This document shows positions 6,550 through 8,380 of a DNA stretch of 8,380 nucleotides, one piece after another. The notes beneath the pieces were generated by a model that searched no databases, had not been told where the DNA came from, and saw nothing but the letters and a program-made list of their open reading frames with translations. Both the position numbers and the translations under genes were made by a program. The stretch is from the NCBI GenBank assembly GCA_016867505.1, contig VGJH01000042.1, positions 1-8,380 of the forward strand, read 5' to 3'. Every line of letters begins with the position of its first letter. The first letter of the stretch is position 1. The stretch is from Candidatus Bathyarchaeota archaeon (GTDB taxonomy: Archaea > Thermoproteota > Bathyarchaeia > TCS64).

Positions 6550-6571
6550 ATCGTAGGTTTTATCCTCAGTT
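6550..6571 (+). promoter_or_regulatory. 22-bp conserved element, copy C (orphan)
   Basis: Identical to the other three copies and shares with A and D a 28-bp block (6547-6574). No ATG or ribosome site exists at the 51-nt position (about 6601), and no membrane-protein gene follows. Downstream is 140 bp of AT-rich sequence and then the 3' end of an oppositely oriented methyltransferase gene. It may be a remnant of a lost cassette, or a promoter for a non-coding or antisense transcript. Confidence 0.6.
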
Positions 6572-6711
6572 CAATAAATTTCTTATAAAATCTTTTAAAA
6601 TTAATATTAGAAAAAAATTAAATATTCTATTTTTAGCTAGTAGCTCTATTATTCAACAGTTTTACCATATAGTACTCACGAATCATTTTGAATACTTAAA
6701 TTATTAGCCAT

Positions 6712-7473
6712 TTACCGAGAAGCTACTACTAATGTATATTCACGTAAATAAGAAGCCTCTATAGGATTTACTTCATAATAAGACTTCATCTTTTTAATCC
6801 CTTCTTCAATATCTTTCTTACTAATAAGCGTAAGAGTAGAAATATACCTAGCCCTAAATCGTTCCTCAAGTTTAGAAACATAATTTTCTTGATCAACTTC
6901 TACAGTTTTAATTAATTTTTTTATATAAACTTTAAAACCAACTCCAATCAGCATTTCTTCCAGATTTTTTATCTGTGGAAATCGCTTTAAATCAATCTCA
7001 AGAATCATTGGCATAAACTTATGTGGTGCACTTTTGCTAAACTCCTCATGGGCATCTGTAACAATAAATAACTTACCACCACTTTTCAGAGCATTGAAAG
7101 CCTTCTGATAAACTCTCAGGGGATCAGTTAAATGTTGAATAACGTAACTCAAGAGAATTACATCAAAGGCATTTGTTTTGAGATCTATTGTTTGTATATC
7201 CCCTTTTATCCAATCCGCATCGGGTATCTTAATTTTTGCTTGACTAAGCATCTCCTCTGATATGTCAATTCCTGATACTTTTATTCCAAGTATGTCATGT
7301 AATACATGAGAATATGAACCAGTTCCGCATCCTAAATCAAGAAATTTGATCTTATATGTTTGATTGTCTATGCTTTTAATTTCATTAACAAGAGCTTGTA
7401 TAATGATTAGTTCTACTCCTCTGAATTTATCGTATTGTTTCGCCATTAAGCGGAAGCTATTTTCTGGTATCAA
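6712..7473 (-). CDS. Class I SAM-dependent methyltransferase
   Basis: This is a 253-residue protein of the Methyltransf_11/25 type. FLDLGCGTG (44-52) is SAM motif I and GIDIS (68-72, D70 for the ribose) motif II. GDIQ (91-94) lies near the adenine and FDVILLSYVIQHLTDP (103-118) is motif IV and the following helix. SGGKLFIVTD (131-140) completes the core. The C-terminal third (about 150-253) is a variable substrate domain, so the substrate cannot be named. TTG 7473 is chosen because NSFRLMAKQYDKFRG is the usual lead-in helix of this family; an ATG at residue 10 is the alternative. No ribosome site is visible. It runs opposite to the other genes of element 1 and is visibly more AT-rich, which suggests a separate origin. 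Confidence 0.85.
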   Translation of the reverse strand: MIPENSFRLMAKQYDKFRGVELIIIQALVNEIKSIDNQTYKIKFLDLGCGTGSYSHVLHDILGIKVSGIDISEEMLSQAKIKIPDADWIKGDIQTIDLKTNAFDVILLSYVIQHLTDPLRVYQKAFNALKSGGKLFIVTDAHEEFSKSAPHKFMPMILEIDLKRFPQIKNLEEMLIGVGFKVYIKKLIKTVEVDQENYVSKLEERFRARYISTLTLISKKDIEEGIKKMKSYYEVNPIEASYLREYTLVVASR

Positions 7474-7529
7474 TATGATTTAATAGATAATTAATTCAAG
7501 TAAATAAATTTGAAAGGTTGAATATAAAA

Positions 7530-7589
7530 AATTGGGGTTGCGGGTGATGTCTCCACTCACCATAGGTTCGAATCCCACCGAGCCCGCTT
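7530..7589 (+). repeat. Attachment site copy 2 with conserved left arm (junction of elements 1 and 2)
   Basis: The exact 25-bp tRNA 3'-end core lies at 7565-7589. To its left, 7530-7564 is nearly identical (two substitutions and one indel) to the sequence left of copy 3, but unlike the tRNA. This arm contains GGTGA (7543-7547) and TCACC (7557-7561), a 5-bp stem with a 9-nt loop. The arrangement fits an attR: element-specific arm plus core. The arm does not complete a tRNA cloverleaf. Confidence 0.85.
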
Positions 7590-7602
7590 CTAATGAAGTT
7601 TG

Positions 7603-7624
7603 ATCGTAGGTTTTATCCTCAGTT
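7603..7624 (+). promoter_or_regulatory. 22-bp conserved upstream element, copy D
   Basis: Identical to copies A-C, starting exactly 51 nt before the ATG at 7654. It shares the longer 33-bp block with A and the second block (7629-7649, including the AGGTGA ribosome site at 7641-7646) with B. It begins 13 nt after the attachment core, so promoter and attachment site travel together. Confidence 0.75.
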
Positions 7625-7653
7625 CATACTACCTTAATTCAGGTGAATAATGA

Positions 7654-8262
7654 ATGGTAGAACAAGAGTTGTTGAGCACTCTTCAGGTTATAGTTTATGT
7701 TATGCAGATAGTTGGTGTAGTTGGAACTCTTACTGCAGCATTCATCGCAGTTAGAACATACATGAACACAAACAAACGTGCAGAGGAAGCTAAGAGGAAA
7801 GAGCAGGAGACAAGAGACCGTGAACTTGAGACTAGGCGGATAGGTATTCTCCAAAGCTTGATGAGCACGACTAACGACAAAGATGGAAATAAAAGATGGA
7901 TCGAACAGTTGAGATACGAGTGGAAAGATTATGCAGATTTTGAGAAAAAGTATGGTACTGAAAACAATATTGAAGAAGCATCAAAACGTTTTGCTACATG
8001 GAACCATTGGAATTCTGTTGGCTCTATGCTGCGGAAAGGCATTGTCAGCATTGAGGATATTTACGATACTGGTGGAAGTGGTGGTATCTACTTGTGGGAG
8101 AAGTTTAAAATGATTGTTGAGGAGAATAGGAGGAGGTATACTGGCAAATTCTACCTTAAGGATTGGGAGTATCTCGCAGGTGAGATGTCAAAGTATATGA
8201 AAACTATGGATCCATCTTATACAATTCCACAAACTTTAGATAAATATGTTCTTAATAAATGA
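7654..8262 (+). CDS. DUF4760-like single-pass membrane protein, 202 residues
   Basis: The only gene of element 2. It starts MVEQELLSTLQ, nearly the same as the 195-residue protein. A hydrophobic segment (about 12-34) is followed by a highly charged, probably coiled-coil stretch (41-62, rich in K, R and E) that the two other paralogues have only in short form. The cytoplasmic domain has YADFEKKY (93-100) and the family motif WNSVGSMLRKGIVSIEDI (119-136), then YLWEKF. Function unknown. The ATG at 7654 has AGGTGA with a 7-nt spacer; an overlapping ATG at 7650 is out of frame. The gene ends 5 nt before the conserved arm of the attachment site, so the cassette is almost all coding. Confidence 0.8.
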   Translation: MVEQELLSTLQVIVYVMQIVGVVGTLTAAFIAVRTYMNTNKRAEEAKRKEQETRDRELETRRIGILQSLMSTTNDKDGNKRWIEQLRYEWKDYADFEKKYGTENNIEEASKRFATWNHWNSVGSMLRKGIVSIEDIYDTGGSGGIYLWEKFKMIVEENRRRYTGKFYLKDWEYLAGEMSKYMKTMDPSYTIPQTLDKYVLNK

Positions 8263-8267
8263 GAAAT

Positions 8268-8326
8268 AATTGGGATTGCGGGTGATGCCTCCACTCACCT
8301 AGGTTCGAATCCCACCGAGCCCGCTT
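8268..8326 (+). repeat. Attachment site copy 3 with conserved left arm (right end of element 2)
   Basis: The 25-bp core at 8302-8326 is identical to the tRNA 3' end. The arm at 8268-8301 repeats that of copy 2, including the GGTGA (8281-8285) / TCACC (8295-8299) stem with a changed loop base. No 22-bp element follows in the remaining 54 bases, so this may be the right end of the tandem insertion. Confidence 0.85.
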
Positions 8327-8380
8327 ATTCTGGAGTTTATTTTTGATAGCATTATAAGTTTGTCATCTAAAAATCGTCAT

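Larger units (their letters stand above)
3811..7589 (+). mobile_element. tRNA-integrated element 1 (about 3.78 kb, no integrase seen)
   Basis: The element is bounded by exact 25-bp direct repeats of the tRNA-Arg 3' end (3786-3810 and 7565-7589). Contents in order: four palindromes (3886-3979), an APH-like phosphotransferase, two DUF4760-like membrane protein genes with identical 22-bp upstream repeats, an orphan copy of that repeat, and an inverted methyltransferase gene. No integrase, replication protein or capsid gene is recognisable. It therefore either lost its integrase or is mobilised in trans. The boundaries are seen directly; mobility is inferred from established tRNA-integration biology. 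Confidence 0.75.
7590..8326 (+). mobile_element. tRNA-integrated mini-element 2 (737 bp, one gene)
   Basis: The element lies between core copy 2 (7565-7589) and core copy 3 (8302-8326). It consists of the 22-bp element D only 13 nt after the core, one DUF4760-like gene, the conserved arm and the core. There is no room for an integrase. It looks like a single-gene cassette mobilised in trans, or a deletion derivative of a larger element. Confidence 0.7.

Noticed and set aside
7534..7586. Second tRNA gene ending in the same T-loop and acceptor strand
   Set aside because: The sequence upstream of the 25-bp core cannot form D and anticodon arms, the T stem has mismatches (ATAGG against CCCAC), and the acceptor stem fails at inner positions. 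It is an attachment-site copy. The same holds for 8268-8326.
5269..7624. CRISPR-like array from four identical 22-bp repeats
   Set aside because: Repeats are 620-1053 bp apart with genes between them, at a constant distance from start codons. No cas genes are present.
8327..8380. Possible start of another cassette after att copy 3
   Set aside because: No 22-bp element, ribosome site or coding start is visible in the last 54 bases, so nothing can be claimed.

Overview
The window looks like archaeal chromosome. The evidence is a Trm112-like zinc-finger protein opening with an archaeal-type MKPWLLNILACPIDK, a class II HMG-CoA reductase next to archaeal-only-looking hypothetical genes, TATA-like boxes with T-tract termination, several TTG starts, AGGTGA-type ribosome binding sites, and a tRNA gene without encoded CCA. 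The base composition is moderately AT-rich. A Bathyarchaeia or other Thermoproteota-like source is possible, but this is a guess.

Layout, left side (1-3730): a minus-strand cluster runs from HMG-CoA reductase (2134-863) through an uncharacterised 169-residue protein with a possible RNase H-like fold (858-349) to a Trm112-like protein (304 to beyond the left edge). Gaps are short and ribosome sites are good, so they are probably co-transcribed. Upstream lies a separate minus-strand gene of unknown function (2587-2234) followed by an A/T-tract terminator. Across a 192-bp divergent region with a 10-bp perfect inverted repeat comes a plus-strand PLP-dependent cysteine synthase family gene (2780-3685). 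These look like ordinary chromosomal genes.

Layout, right side (3733-8380): a tRNA-Arg(GCG) gene has the last 25 bp of its locus (T-arm to just past the discriminator base) repeated exactly at 7565-7589 and 8302-8326. This marks two tandem tRNA-targeted insertions: element 1 (about 3.78 kb, 3811-7589) and element 2 (737 bp, 7590-8326). Neither contains a recognisable integrase. Element 1 starts with four 13-bp palindromes (GTTAY-N3-RTAAC) spaced 31, 20 and 30 bp apart. It then carries an APH/choline-kinase-like phosphotransferase, two related single-pass membrane proteins (DUF4760-like) and an inverted, AT-rich SAM methyltransferase. Element 2 carries only a third membrane protein of the same type.

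All three membrane-protein genes are preceded by the same 22-bp sequence (ATCGTAGG-TTTTAT-CCTCAGTT), in each case exactly 51 nt from the first base of the repeat to the ATG. A fourth copy (6550-6571) has no gene of that type after it. The best reading is a shared promoter/operator module. The most interesting part of the window is therefore an integron-like or satellite-like set of small tRNA-inserted cassettes, built around a family of membrane proteins under one conserved control element and apparently mobilised in trans. Their biological role cannot be read from the sequence. The last 54 bases (8327-8380) hold nothing I can identify.
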